Shown one piece after another: positions 1 through 10,933 of a stretch of DNA of 64,000 bases (within the stretch, counting starts at the first letter, position 1; each line of letters opens with the position of its first letter). The translations under genes were made by a program, and so were the position numbers. The DNA comes from Panulirus ornatus. Lineage: Eukaryota; Arthropoda; Malacostraca; Decapoda; Palinuridae. Below the pieces are notes generated by a model that saw only the letters and a program-made list of their open reading frames with translations, was not told the origin of the DNA and ran no database searches. Location: NCBI RefSeq assembly GCF_036320965.1, contig NC_092271.1:13359596-13423595 (forward strand). Reading direction: 5' to 3'.

Positions 1-20
1 TATATATATATATATATATG
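1..20. repeat. (TA)n microsatellite at window edge
   Basis: Pure TA dinucleotides that run off the left edge of the window. They abut directly onto the reverse-transcriptase reading frame of family-A copy A1, so the 5' part of that copy is missing or lies beyond the edge. Confidence 0.95.
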
Positions 21-1193
21 AATGAGAGGGCTTGGGAAGTGAGTCAGTTGTTGTTCGCTGATGATACAGCGCTGGTGGATGATTTGGGTGAGAAACTGCA
101 GAAGTTGGTGACTGTGTTTGGTAAAGTGTGTGAGAGAAGAAAGCTGAGAGTAAATGTGAATAAGAGCAAGGTTATTAGGTTCAGTAGGGTTGAGGGACAA
201 GGTCAGGGGGAGGTAAGTTTGAATGGAGAAAAACTGGAGGAAGTGAAGTGTTTTAGATATCTGGGAGTGTATTTAGCAGCAGATGGAACCATGGAAGTGG
301 AAGCAAGTCCCAGGGGGAGGGGGCGAAGGTTCTGGGAGTGTTGAAAAATGTGTGGAAGGTGAGAACATTATCTCGATGACCAAAAATGGGTATGCTTGAG
401 GGAATAGTGGTTCCAACAATGTTATATGGGTGCGAGGCATGGGCTATAGATAGGGTTGTGCAGCAGAGAGTGGATGTGTTGGAAATGAAATGTTTGAGGA
501 CAATATGTGGTGTGAGGTGGTTTGATTGAGTAGGTAATGAAAGGGTGAGAGAGATGTGTGGTAATAAAAAGAGTGTGGTCGAGAGAGCAGAAGAGGGTGT
601 ATTGAAATGGTTTGGTCACATGGAGAGAATGAATGAGGAAAGATTGACAAAGAGGATATATATGTCAGAGGTGGAGGGAACGAGAAGTGGGAGACCAAAC
701 TGGAGGTGGAAGGATGGAGTGAAAAAGATTTTGAGCGATCGGGGCCTGAACATACAGGAGGGTGAAAGGCATGGAAGGAATAGAGTGAATTGGAATGATG
801 TGGTATGCCGGGGTCGACTAGCTGTCAATGGATTGAACCAGGGCATGAGAAGCATCTGAGGTAAGCCATGGAAAGTTTTGTGGGGCCTGGATGTGGAAAG
901 GGAGCTGTGGTTTCGGTGCATTACACATGACAGCTAGAGACTGAATGTGAACAAATGTGGCCTTTGTTTGTCTTTTCCTAGCGCTACCTCACACGTGCTT
1001 GAGGGGAGGGGGGTGCCATTAAAATGTGTGTCGGAGTGGCGATAGGAATGGATGAAGGCAGCAAGTATGAATATGTACAAGTGTATATATGGATATGTCT
1101 GTGTATGTACAGGTATGTACACATTGAAATGTATAGATATGTATATGTGTGTGTGTGTGGGCGTTTATGTATATACATGTGTATGTGGGTGGC
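19..1193 (+). mobile_element. A1: 5'-truncated RTE-type LINE copy, long 3' UTR, decayed
   Basis: The copy enters the reverse transcriptase just before the catalytic box: LLFADDTALVDD is readable from about 66. The frame is lost near 300 and again near 520. The conserved C-terminal region (LKWFGHMERM, RPNWRWKDGVKK) is readable at about 600-730, and the gene would stop near 857. From about 860 the long-type 3' UTR follows, with its fixed phrases acacatgacagctagagac and cgctacctc and then a TG/TA-rich stretch. It breaks off before the terminal hairpin, so the 3' end is also lost. This is an old, dead copy; its UTR form and divergence place it outside the young set. Confidence 0.88.
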
Positions 1194-1707
1194 TATTCAC
1201 ACTATCTTATCCATAGATTTACAAGATTGAAAGAAAATGTATTTTCAGGTTAAATTCTAGGTTTACCACTTCAAAAAGTTCAATTAATTTAATGAAAGCC
1301 CTGCACAAAGTTGATTGTGCATGCAGTTAACACATCCCAGAAGCAAGGACTTCAGTCAGTACATCAACAGTAATGTGCAGTGTCATGTTCACAGCTGCAA
1401 AATTGGACAGCATGTACTCAAAGCCTTGGCAATGTTCCATGCACCTGGCTCTGTCCTAAAATGTCTACCCAAACAAAATTTTCTCATTCCTTCTTAAAAA
1501 GCTTTTAAGTAATGACAGTGGTATCTCTTAGACAATGCAGTCACAAAAGGCTAACACCAACATCTTTATTTACCTTCATAGTCCCATATTTTTTTCCCCT
1601 TTTCCAATTCAATGTAAGAATCTCCCCCCCCCCCCCCAAAAAAAAAGGTACAAGCAGAATATGCTGTTCTTAATGATATCTGTATGAACAGAAATTAATT
1701 AAATATT
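1194..1707. other. Unassigned spacer between A1 and A2
   Basis: No coding potential, RNA gene or recognised repeat apart from the C/A run at 1624-1647. The 60-codon open frame at 1315-1497 has no recognisable motif. Confidence 0.5.
1624..1647. repeat. C14-A10 homopolymer run
   Basis: Fourteen C followed by ten A. It lies in otherwise unassigned DNA between A1 and A2, with no element end that I can recognise beside it. Confidence 0.9.
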
Positions 1708-2362
1708 ATATGGAAGTCGAGAACATTATCTCGGAAAGCAAAAATGGGTATGTTTGAAGGAATAGTGGTTCCAACAATGTTGTATGGTTGCGAGGCGTGG
1801 GCTATGGATAGAGTTGTGCGCAGGAGGGTGGATGTGCTGGAAATGAGATGTTTGAGGGCAATGTGTGGTGTGAGGTGGTTTGATCGAGTAAGTAACGTAA
1901 GGGTAAGAGAGATGTGTGGAAATAAAAAGAGCGTGGTTGAGAGAGCAGAAGAGGGTGTTTTGAAATGGTTTGGGCACATGGAGAGAATGAGTGAGGAAAG
2001 ATTGACCAAGAGGATATATGTGTCGGAGGTGGAGGGAACGAGGAGAAGAGGGAGACCAAATTGGAGGTGGAAAGATGGAGTGAAAAGGATTTTGTGTGAT
2101 CGGGGCCTGAACATGCAGGAGGGTGAAAGGAGGGCAAGGAATAGAGTGAATTGGAGCGATGTGGTATACAGGGGTTGACGTGCTGTCAGTGGATTGAATC
2201 AAGGCATGTGAAGCGTCCGGGGTAAACCATGGAAAGCTGTGTAGGTATGTATATTTGCGTGTGTGGACGTGTGTATGTACATGTGTATGGGGGGGGTTGG
2301 GCCATTTCTTTCGTCTGTTTCCTTGCGCTACCTTGCAACCGTGGGAGACAGCGACGAGGTAT

Positions 2363-2389
<27 letters not shown>
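1708..2389 (+). mobile_element. A2: 5'-truncated RTE copy, short 3' UTR, poly(A)
   Basis: The copy begins inside the C-terminal third (SRTLSRKAK region) and is open from 1744 to 2178 through RPNWRWKDGVKR to the family stop. The short-form 3' UTR (about 2179-2360) ends in the CGCTACCT...GACAGCGACGAGGTATA tail with an A tract of about 29 to 2389. The ORF fragment is undamaged but lacks endonuclease and all catalytic RT motifs. Another truncated copy, A3, starts within about 8 bp of this A tract. Confidence 0.93.
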
Positions 2390-2393
<4 letters not shown>

Positions 2394-2396
2394 TAT

Positions 2397-2719
2397 AAAT
2401 TGGAGGTGGAAAGATGGAGTGAAAAAGATTTTGTGTGATCGGGGCCTGAACATGCAGGAGGGTGAAAGGAGGGCAAGGAATAGAGTGAATTGGATCGATG
2501 TGGTATACCGGGGTTGACGTGCTGTCAATGGATTGAATCAGGGCATGTGACGCGTCTGGGGTAAACCATGGAAAGCTCTGTAGGTATGTATATTTGCGTG
2601 TGTGGACGTATGTATATACATGTGTATGGGGGTGGGTTGGGCCATTTCTTTCGTCTGTTTCCTTGCGCTACCTCGCAAACATGGGAGACAGCGACAAAGA
2701 AAAAAAAAAAAAAAAAAAA
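2397..2719 (+). mobile_element. A3: very short 5'-truncated RTE copy in tandem with A2
   Basis: Starts at the RWKDGVKK segment, 8 bp after the poly(A) of A2. It has the same short-form 3' UTR and ends in an A tract at about 2700-2719. Only the last ~40 codons of the ORF are present. The head-to-tail placement fits insertion into, or recombination at, the A/TA tract left by A2. Confidence 0.92.
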
Positions 2720-5545
2720 TATAAATTTAGCTGACCATAACTATGATGAATATGTAAGGGAACCAATGATGTAGTCGAAAACATCCTTGACAGTTGTGCA
2801 GATGAATTACTTATTGACTGCATGACAAGTTCAACAGGTAAAAGAACCAACGAGAATGGATGAAATATTGAACCTGTTTTGGCACATCTCAAAAACATTT
2901 CATCATGCAAATTAACCAAATTACAAATATGCATGGAAACTAAACTACCATAGCTTGACTGGCATCAGAACATACGTATTTTGGGAAAATAAATTCTAGC
3001 AACAAATGTATTACATAGAAAGATACACAATTACAATCTGTAGTCCAAAGAAAAGAATGTTTGGAAAGATTCACAATTACAAGGCTCAAAACACACAATG
3101 GCTGCATGCCAACGAGAAAGAATTACAAAAGGTCTCACCTCAAATAAGATCAGCACTTTCTTCATGGATGGGAAAACTAGAATCTTAAAATGCCAGTGCT
3201 TATTCAACAAAGTAATACAAATCTTGAAAAAAGTGAATATGACTGACTGCATAGATTCAGAGTACACAAAACTCAGAAAAAAGAACAAAAGACAATAAAT
3301 GAATTACATGAAGGTTAAGAAGTATGAAAGAGCACTTCTCTAATGTAAGCAGAGTGAAATAACTTACTTAAAAGGTTTGCAAATAGAGTGTACCTACCAA
3401 AATTTCACTCTCTTCAGCCAATACATCTATGAAGTTAGTTAATGCACTTTCACAGAGGTTAAACAACTGCAAAGCAACCTTCCCTGTCCTCTGGTGTCAA
3501 TGACATGGTGTGCAGGTGGCACCTCCAAAATACCAACAATCATCACTCACTCCCTACTGGAGTCTGTGCCTCTGGTCTGTTACTACAAGGATCCTCAAGA
3601 AATGGTTTTGCAAAAATGATATTGCAGAGGGAAGGGGTGAAAAAACAAAGGATGCTCATTAGCTCTGTCTTTAAAAGTGGATTTTTTTAATGCTTCAGAT
3701 CCCACTTTCTCATCCTTTAGGCTGAGCCCTGTCAGCATCAGTGGGCATCCCTTGCAGACCATGAGAAAAATCTTATGAAAAAACTTTATCTATAGCGACA
3801 TACTGGTCATAAACTTGAATTGTCCTCTACTGAAGGTGGCATTCCTACAGATACAAAAGGTAAGCCACATCCTTGAAAATTCCAAGGGTAAAGCCACTTT
3901 TTTTTTTTAGCTTCAAGGTTTGAGCAATCACCCATAGTTGTGAAGGAATTAACAACTTCTTGTTCTAACAAGAAATATTCCTTGCTGACAAAGGTTTGAA
4001 AGAACTTGGATGAAGAAAGATGCTCCTTAGCTGCTGTCATGCCTCCTATGTCTTGATCTCAAAACAAAGGACAGGACATTATGTCCCATAGGAATTGCAA
4101 GAAAGCCAGCAATTAACTAACAGACTGGCTGATTCAACATCTGTTTCTTACCTTAGAGAGTAAGACTAAGAAACTAAAAATTTTAAACTTTCATTTTTTC
4201 GATAACACTTTAAGAATCCAGTTATTCGGAATTCAGAGCTCATGGCTAGCCCTTTATCTATCTATCTACATCTCTGACACCTGTTCTAATTGGAACTCCC
4301 TCAAAGAGGTGGCCTAGATAGTAGAGTCACCATAACCAGTGAACTCCAGAGCTGCTTCTCAGCCTTTAGTGCTGAGGGCAACTCTAGTGCAGTGTTTGCT
4401 GAGGCTCCTACCTAATGTTCCTACTAACTACTACTACCTAATGCTCCAGCCTAAATGTTCCTACTTACTACTTCTATCTACTGTTCCTACCATTTTGCCA
4501 AATGGCTGGGCTAGTGCATAGTGCTCACTGCAGGAAATACTGGAGTTATGAAGAATGAGCTGTGTGAGTTAAGTGTTGTTAAAAGTTACGTATGACAAGG
4601 AGAGATCGTATGTTTGTGGACAGAATACCAGAAGTCCACATGTTAGTGAGGCAGAAAGAAAAGACAGCTACTTGGGTCAGAGGAGTGCATCTTGACATAC
4701 ACTCATGATGTGAAAGTGAATCATTCTCATTTTCTTCTTAGTACAGCTGCAACTGGTGTTGGATGTAGTAGGAGGTAGTCCATTGGTTGGTTTTGTATTG
4801 AGGCAGAGAGTGTTATCAAGTATATTGTGATGAAACCTAAGTGCCTCCTGAGGATATCAGCAGACATGCTCATAGAATTCCTGTGTATCAGGAGGTGGGT
4901 GAAAGTTTGTGATATCCAGAAGACAGGGATGGTCCATTTTATCTGGATGCTGCCTTGTGTGGTTACTACTTGTGATGACAATTTTGGTATTACAAGAAAA
5001 AGGTTTTATACCCAAGCTGCACTGTCTCCTGATCTTTTAAATATACTCCCACATGTAACACATTATAAAACATAACCAGCTCGGAATCACTCCCTATCAA
5101 CAGAAATCAGAGATCATATCCCATCCAAACTCCAAATAACACTTACAAATAACTGAAAGGCAAACTACAAACTGGCACTTCTCCTCTCAACAAAATGAAC
5201 CACACAACACAACCACCAATGCTGGTGCACTTTAAAATAGATCCACGCTTACTACACTAACCCAGCCCTCTCTTATGAGGCACTTCAGATCCACTCCAAT
5301 GACATCCCTTCTCCCAAAGAAAATACAAACTCATGACATACTACACAAAAATCGGCCATAAAACCAAACTCACCACTAAATAGGAAAGTCAAGTAAAACC
5401 TATACATAAACCAACCGAAAAATACTTCCCACTCAACTTTCACTTCCAGTGATACAAGCAATGCAATTAAAAACCTTAGAGAACTCTCCTTCAACAGGCC
5501 CTGATAACATATCAAACTTTAATATAAAACACTTTAGTTAAGTAA
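2720..5545. other. Unassigned stretch, no recognisable gene
   Basis: About 2.8 kb with only short open frames, none carrying a motif that I recognise. At about 4400-4500 there is a low-complexity run of repeated ctac/cctac phrases. No tRNA-like A/B boxes or exon-like conserved segment were seen. It could be intronic or intergenic, or very old repeat. Confidence 0.5.
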
Positions 5546-5753
5546 TAGTATTATTATTTTATTTTTATTATACTTTGTCGCTGTCTCCCGCGTTTGCGAG
5601 GTAGCGCAAGGAAACAGACGAAAGAAATGGCCCAACCCCCCCCATACACATGTACATACATATGTCCACACACGCAAATATACATACCTACACAGCTTTC
5701 CATGGTTTACCCCAGACGCTTCACATGCCTTGATTCAATCCACTGACAGCACG

Positions 5754-8700
5754 TCAACCCAGGTATACCACATCACTCCAATTCACTCTATTCCTTGCCC
5801 TCCTTTCACCCTCCTGCATGTTCAGGCCCCGATCACACAAAATCTTTTTCACTCCATCTTTCCACCTCCAATTTGGTCTCCCTCTTCTCCTCGTTCCCTC
5901 CACCTCCGACACATATATCCTCTTGGTCAATCTTTACTCACTCATTCTCTCCATGTGCCCAAACCACTTCAAAACACCCTCTTCTGCTCTCTCAACCACG
6001 CTCTTTTTATTTCCACACATCTCTCTTACCCTTACGTAACGTTACTCACTCGATCAAACCACCTCACACCACACATTGTCCTCAAACATCTCATTTCCAG
6101 CACATCCATCCTCCTGCGCACAACTCTATCCATAGCCCACGCCTCGCAACCATACAACATTGTTGGAACCACTATTCCTTCAAACATACCCATTTTTGCT
6201 TTCCGAGATAATGTTCTCGACTTCCACACATTCTTCAAGGCCCCCAGAATTTTCGCCCCCTCCCCCACCCTATGATCCACTTCCGCTTCCATGGTTCCAT
6301 CCGCTGCCAGATCCACTCCCAGATATCTAAAACACTTCACTTCCTCCAGTTTTTCTCCATTCAAACTCACCTCCCAATTGACTTGACCCTCAACCCTACT
6401 GTACCTAATAACCTTGCTCTTATTCACATTTACTCTTAACTTTCTTCTTCCACACACTTTACCGAACTCAGTCACCAGCTTCTGCAGTTTCTCATATGAA
6501 TCAGCCACCAGCGCTGTATCATCAGCGAACAGCAACTGACTCACTTCCCAAGCTCTCTCATCCCCAACAGACTTCATACTTGCCCCTCTTTCCAAAACTC
6601 TTGCATTTACCTCCCAAACAACCCCATCCATAAACAAATTAAACAACCATGGAGACATCACACACCCCTGCCGCAAACCTACATTCACTGAGAACCAATC
6701 ACTTTCCTCTCTTCCTACAGGTACACATGCCTTACATCCTCGATAAAAACTTTTCACTGCTTCTAACAACTTTCCTCCCACACCATATATTCTTAATACC
6801 TTCCACAGAGCATCTCTATCAACTCTATCATATGCCTTCTCCAGATCCATAAATGCTACATACAAATCCATTTGCTTTTCTAAGTATTTCTCACATACAT
6901 TCTTCAAAGCAAACACCTGATCCACACATCCTCTACCACTTCTGAAACCACACTGCTCTTCCCCAATCTGATGCTCTGTACATGCCTTCACCCTCTCAAT
7001 CAATACCCTCCCATATAATTTACAAGGAATACTCAACAAACTTATACCTCTGTAATTTGAGCACTCACTCTTATCCCCTTTGCCTTTGTACAATGGCACT
7101 ATGCACGCATTCCGCCAATCCTCAGGCACCTCACCATGAGTCATACATACATTAAATAACCTTACCAACCAGTCAACAATACAGTCACCCCCTTTTTTAA
7201 TAAATTCCACTGCAATACCATCCAAACCTGCTGCCTTGCCGGCTTTCATCTTCCGCAAAGCTTTCACTACCTCTTCTCTGTTTACCAAATCATTTTCCCT
7301 AACCCTCTCACTTTGCACACCACCTCGACCAAAACACCCTATATCTGCCACTCTATCATCAAACACATTCAACAAACCTTCAAAATACTCACTCCATCTC
7401 CTTCTCACATCACCACTACTTGTTATCACCTCCCCATTTGCGCCCTTCACTGAAGTTCCCATTTGCTCCCTTGTCTTACGCACTTTATTTACCTCCTTCC
7501 AGAACATCTTTTTATTCTCCCTAAAATTTAATGATACTCTCTCACCCCAACTCTCATTTGCCCTTTTTTTCACCTCTTGCACCTTTCTCTTGACCTCCTG
7601 TCTCTTTCTTTTATACATCTCCCACTCAATTGCATTTTTTCCCTGCAAAAATCGTCCAAATGCCTCTCTCTTCTCTTTCACTAATACTCTTACTTCTTCA
7701 TCCCACCACTCACTACCCTTTCTAATCAACCCACCTCCCACTCTTCTCATGCCACAAGCATCTTTTGTGCAATCCATCACTGATTCCCTAAATACATCCC
7801 ATTCCTCCCCCACTCCCCTTACTTCCATTGTTCTCACCTTTTTCCATTCTGTACTCAGTCTCTCCTGGTACTTCCTCACACAGGTCTCCTTCCCAAGCTC
7901 ACTTACTCTCACCACCCTCTTCACCCCAACATTCACTCTTCTTTTCTGAAAACCCATACAAATCTTCACCTTAGCCTCCACAAGATAATGATCAGACATC
8001 CCTCCAGTTGCACCTCTCAGCACATTAACATCCAAAAGTCTCTCTTTTGCACGCCTGTCAATTAACACGTAATCCAATAACGCTCTCTGGCCATCTCTCC
8101 TACTTACATAAGTATACTTATGTATATCTCGCTTTTTAAACCAGGTATTCCCAATCATCAGTCCTTTTTCAGCACATAAATCTACAAGCTCTTCACCATT
8201 TCCATTTACAACACTGAACACCCCATGTATACCAATTATTCCCTCAACTGCCACATTACTCACCTTTGCATTCAAATCACCCATCACTATAACCCGGTCT
8301 CGTGCATCAAAACCACTAACACACTCATTCAGCTGCTCCCAAAACACTTGCCTCTCATGATCTTTCTTCTCATGCCCAGGTGCATATGCACCAATAATCA
8401 CCCACCTCTCTCCATCAACTTTCAGTTTTACCCATATTAATCGAGAATTTACTTTCTTACATTCTATCACATACTCCCACAACTCCTGTTTCAGGAGTAT
8501 TGCTACTCCTTCCCTTGCTCTTGTCCTCTCACTAACCCCTGACTTTACTCCCCAGACATTCCCAAACCACTCTTCCCCTTTACCCTTGAGCTTCGTTTCA
8601 CTCAGAGCCAAAACATCCAGGTTCCTTTCCTCAAACATACCACCTATCTCTCCTTTTTTCACATCTTGGTTACATCCACACACATTTAGGCACCCCACTC

Positions 8701-8755
8701 TGAGCTTTCGAGGAGGATGAGCACTCCCCGCGTGACTCCTTCTTCTGTTTCCCAT
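5754..8755 (-). pseudogene. A4 ORF: endonuclease/reverse transcriptase, broken near C-terminus by a 5-bp duplication
   Basis: The first ATG is at 8755 (peptide starts MGNRRRSH); the open frame extends 6 codons further upstream from a TTG. Numbering from that TTG, endonuclease motifs are SETK at 58-61, GDLN at 165-168, DYVLID at 234-239 and SDH at 260-262. RT motifs are NYRGISLL near 573-580, FMDLEKAYD at 641-649, RQGCVMSPWLF at 701-711 and FADD at 749-752. EN nicks target DNA and RT copies the element RNA from that nick. The frame ends at 6032 in RVSNVT because about 5 bp (acgtt/gttac) are duplicated there. The remaining ~92 codons continue in another frame to a stop at 5754-5756. A cysteine replaces the glycine of SIPGKLYG seen in other copies. 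The domain set is otherwise complete and motif-intact. Confidence 0.9.
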
Positions 8756-8879
8756 TTTAGAAAGTTTTAACAAGGAGGGGAGGATTTCTGGCCCCCCGCT
8801 CCCGTCCCTTCTAGTCGCTTTCTACGACACGCGAGGAACACGTGGGACGTATTCTTTCACCCCTATCCCCAGGGATAAT
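8756..8879 (-). promoter_or_regulatory. A4 5' UTR, probable internal promoter region, shared with S repeats
   Basis: On the minus strand this ~120-bp leader runs from tatccctggggatagggg through cgtgtcgtagaa and gcgactagaaggga to the ATG at 8755. The same phrases open every S repeat and copy A24. LINE 5' UTRs usually carry the promoter; that role is inferred, and I see no TATA box. Confidence 0.55.
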
Positions 8880-8893
8880 ATACATATATATAT

Positions 8894-8932
<39 letters not shown>

Positions 8933-8946
8933 TATATATACATATG
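8880..8946. repeat. TA/(CA)n microsatellite at 5' end of A4
   Basis: An alternating TA/CA tract whose longest pure run is (CA)n at about 8900-8928. It directly abuts the 5' end of A4. Confidence 0.95.
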
Positions 8947-9239
8947 AAAAATGTAAGAAACAATTTAGAAAACTGAAACTTCTAGCTTGAAATGAATGAA
9001 AAAATGAATGTCACATAATGGTTCAACCTCTGGCTATGGAAAAAGGAAATGTATAATTTATTTACACAAACGTCAATAGCAGTTCTCATCAATTTAACCC
9101 CTGTATCAATAAGCTTCAATGTCTAAGCTACATTTTTCTCCAATTTCACTATTTTCTTGTTAAGTAATAGTACAAGCACTTATATTTTTGAGCACTCCTA
9201 GCTACACAACAAAATTCCTCTTTTGAGACCTGCTAATAT
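8947..9239. other. Unassigned A/T-rich spacer
   Basis: No coding or repeat signal that I can name, between the microsatellite and the next LINE remnant. Confidence 0.5.
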
Positions 9240-10136
9240 AATACCAATCCTAAAACCCTACAAACCACCTAACTCTCCCTCCTTGTACCACCCTATATCA
9301 CTTCAATCTTCAGTATCCAAACTGTGAAAAAATGATCCAAAACAGAATCAACCAAATATCCTATTCTTACTTAAACAAAATGGCTTTAGATCTAACCACT
9401 CTACATAATCACCTCACAGAATACATCCTAGATGGCTTCAACCAACCTTAACCCTCATTCCACAATATAATAGTGGCAACAGACAAAGAAAAAAAAGCAT
9501 TTGGCACTGTTCCCAACATATCCTCACACAAAAGGTACATGACACTACCCTTCACAACAATGAAAAAAAAATGGCTGGCCTGTTCAGAAGAGGCTACCAC
9601 ATCAGTCACTCACAATGGCTTCACCCTTAAAAACCTTAAACACTACAAGGGAGTTCCCAAGAAGCTGTTCTTTATCCAACCCTCTTCAATCTCTTCTCTC
9701 AGGACCTCCCATTGCCTCAAGCTAACCATAACATGAAGGTCCTCTCATATACAGACAATCTTACAATCACATCAGAACACACTAACACTACAGTAGCAAT
9801 AACAAACTTGCAGCACTATATTACACAACTGGAACAATGGCTCACTCAGAACAGAATTTCTGCATCTCCAGAGAGTCCTCAATCACTTTTTATCCTAGAC
9901 AGACACAAATCTATCTCACATCTTCAAGTCATTCTCACTGGATCACTCTCATATGATACACACATGACATTCACTCCCACCAATAACATCTGCAAAAAGC
10001 AACACACATACTAAATATCCTCAGCAGGTTTGGACAAGAGAAAGAATCCCTAAGCATCATCTAAATTCAACTCATCCACTCCACTCCAAACTACATTTCA
10101 CAAGCTTGGTCTTCCTACCTCTCAAAAGCAAGTAAA
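9240..10136 (+). mobile_element. Decayed non-LTR reverse transcriptase, different family from A
   Basis: Conceptual translation in shifting plus frames gives a weak RT outline. An I-x-x-F peptide precedes a stretch like KAFGTVPN (a degenerate KAFDTVP box) near 9495. Then comes HNGFTLKNLKHYKGVPK, where an RT B-box glycine-rich turn is expected, and at 9735-9765 VLSYTDNLTI in the place of the catalytic YADD box. FGQEKESL follows at about 10035. Composition is C/A-rich, unlike the purine-rich family A. The catalytic box reads YTDN, so the element is dead. It resembles Jockey-like or related RTs of crustaceans, by recollection only. Copy A5 interrupts or abuts it at 10137. Confidence 0.65.
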
Positions 10137-10863
10137 CAATTCACTCTATTCCTTGCCCTCCTTTCACCCTCCTGCATGTTCAGGCCCCGATCACACAAAA
10201 TCTTTTTCACTCCATCTTTCCACCTCCAATTTGGTCTCCCACTTCTCGTTCCCTCCACCTCCGACACATATATCCTCTTGGTCAATCTTTCCTCACTCAT
10301 TCTCTCCATGTGCCCAAACCATTTCAAAACACCCTCTTCTGCTCTCTCAACCATGCTCTTTTTATTTCCACACATCTCTCTTACCCTTACGTTACTTACT
10401 CGATCAAACCACCTCACACCACACATTGTCCTCAAACATCTCATTTCCAGCACATCCATCCTCCTGCACACAACTCTATCCATAGTCCACGCCTCGCAAC
10501 CATACAACATTGTTGGAACCACTATTCCTTCAAACATACCCATTTTTGCTTTCCGAGATAATGTTCTCGACTTCCACACATTCTTCAAGGCTCCCAGAAT
10601 TTTCGCCCCCTCCCCCACCCTATGATCCACTTCCGCTTCCATGTTTCCATCCGCTGCCAGATCCACTCCCAGATATCTAAAACACTTCACTTCCTCCAGT
10701 TTTTCTCCATTCAAACTCACCTCCCAATTGACTTGACCCTCAACCCTACTGTACCTAATAACCTTGCTCTTATTCACATTTACTCTTAACTTTCTTCTTT
10801 CACACACTTTACCAAACTCAGTCACCAGCTTCTGCAGTTTCTCACATGAATCAGCCACCAGCG

Positions 10864-10866
<3 letters not shown>
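10137..10866 (-). mobile_element. A5: RTE fragment lacking both ends
   Basis: Minus-strand frame open from 10858 to about 10137 (LQKLVTEF, NKSKVIRYSR, YGCEAW, LKWFGHMERM, RPNWRWKDGVKK). It is cut at ARNRVN, so the last few codons, whole 3' UTR and hairpin are absent. At the other end it stops at GCGCTGTA, just after the ADDTAL box, where a pure TA microsatellite takes over. Loss of the 3' end is unusual for target-primed insertion and implies a later deletion or rearrangement at 10137. Confidence 0.9.

Positions 10867-10928
<62 letters not shown>
10867..10928. repeat. (TA)n microsatellite between two oppositely oriented A copies
   Basis: About 31 TA units separate minus-strand A5 from plus-strand A6. 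Both neighbours are broken in the RT domain exactly at the tract. Confidence 0.97.

Positions 10929-10933
<5 letters not shown>

Larger units (their letters stand above)
5546..8879 (-). mobile_element. A4: full-length RTE-type LINE, reference copy of family A
   Basis: Read on the minus strand, this copy has both ends. The 5' end (about 8879) begins with the tatccctggggatagggg phrase, also the start of the S repeats and of copy A24. The single ORF encodes endonuclease plus reverse transcriptase. The short-form 3' UTR (5753-5580) ends in the CGCT..CTCGC..GCGGG..AGCG hairpin and an AATA-rich tail. Length is about 3.3 kb, normal for RTE elements, which are compact and have one ORF. A CA/TA microsatellite abuts the 5' end. 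I could not find a convincing target-site duplication. Assignment to RTE rests on the compact single ORF, EN-RT order and A/T-rich simple tail; it is an inference, since no phylogeny was run. Confidence 0.93.

Noticed and set aside
984..1230. Tyr/Ile/His/Thr-rich open frames over UTRs and TA/CA tracts (also at 12292, 43333, 48098 and others)
   Set aside because: Translations of simple repeats ([12 protein letters not shown]); no coding signal.
5730..6275. Long open frames antisense to family-A elements (for example 5730-6275 and 7236-7949, with matching frames opposite every copy)
   Set aside because: They mirror the purine-rich sense ORF and are conserved only because the sense strand is. 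The S/T/P/H/F/L-rich peptides show no domain, and starts and stops drift between copies.
6032..8773. Naming the A4 ORF as a cellular 'craniofacial development protein 2-like' gene
   Set aside because: That label is often attached to RTE-type endonucleases in automated annotation. The linked RT with FADD and the multicopy context show it is a retrotransposon.
8756..8879. S repeats as miniature DNA transposons
   Set aside because: No terminal inverted repeats. The ends match the LINE leader and tail instead.
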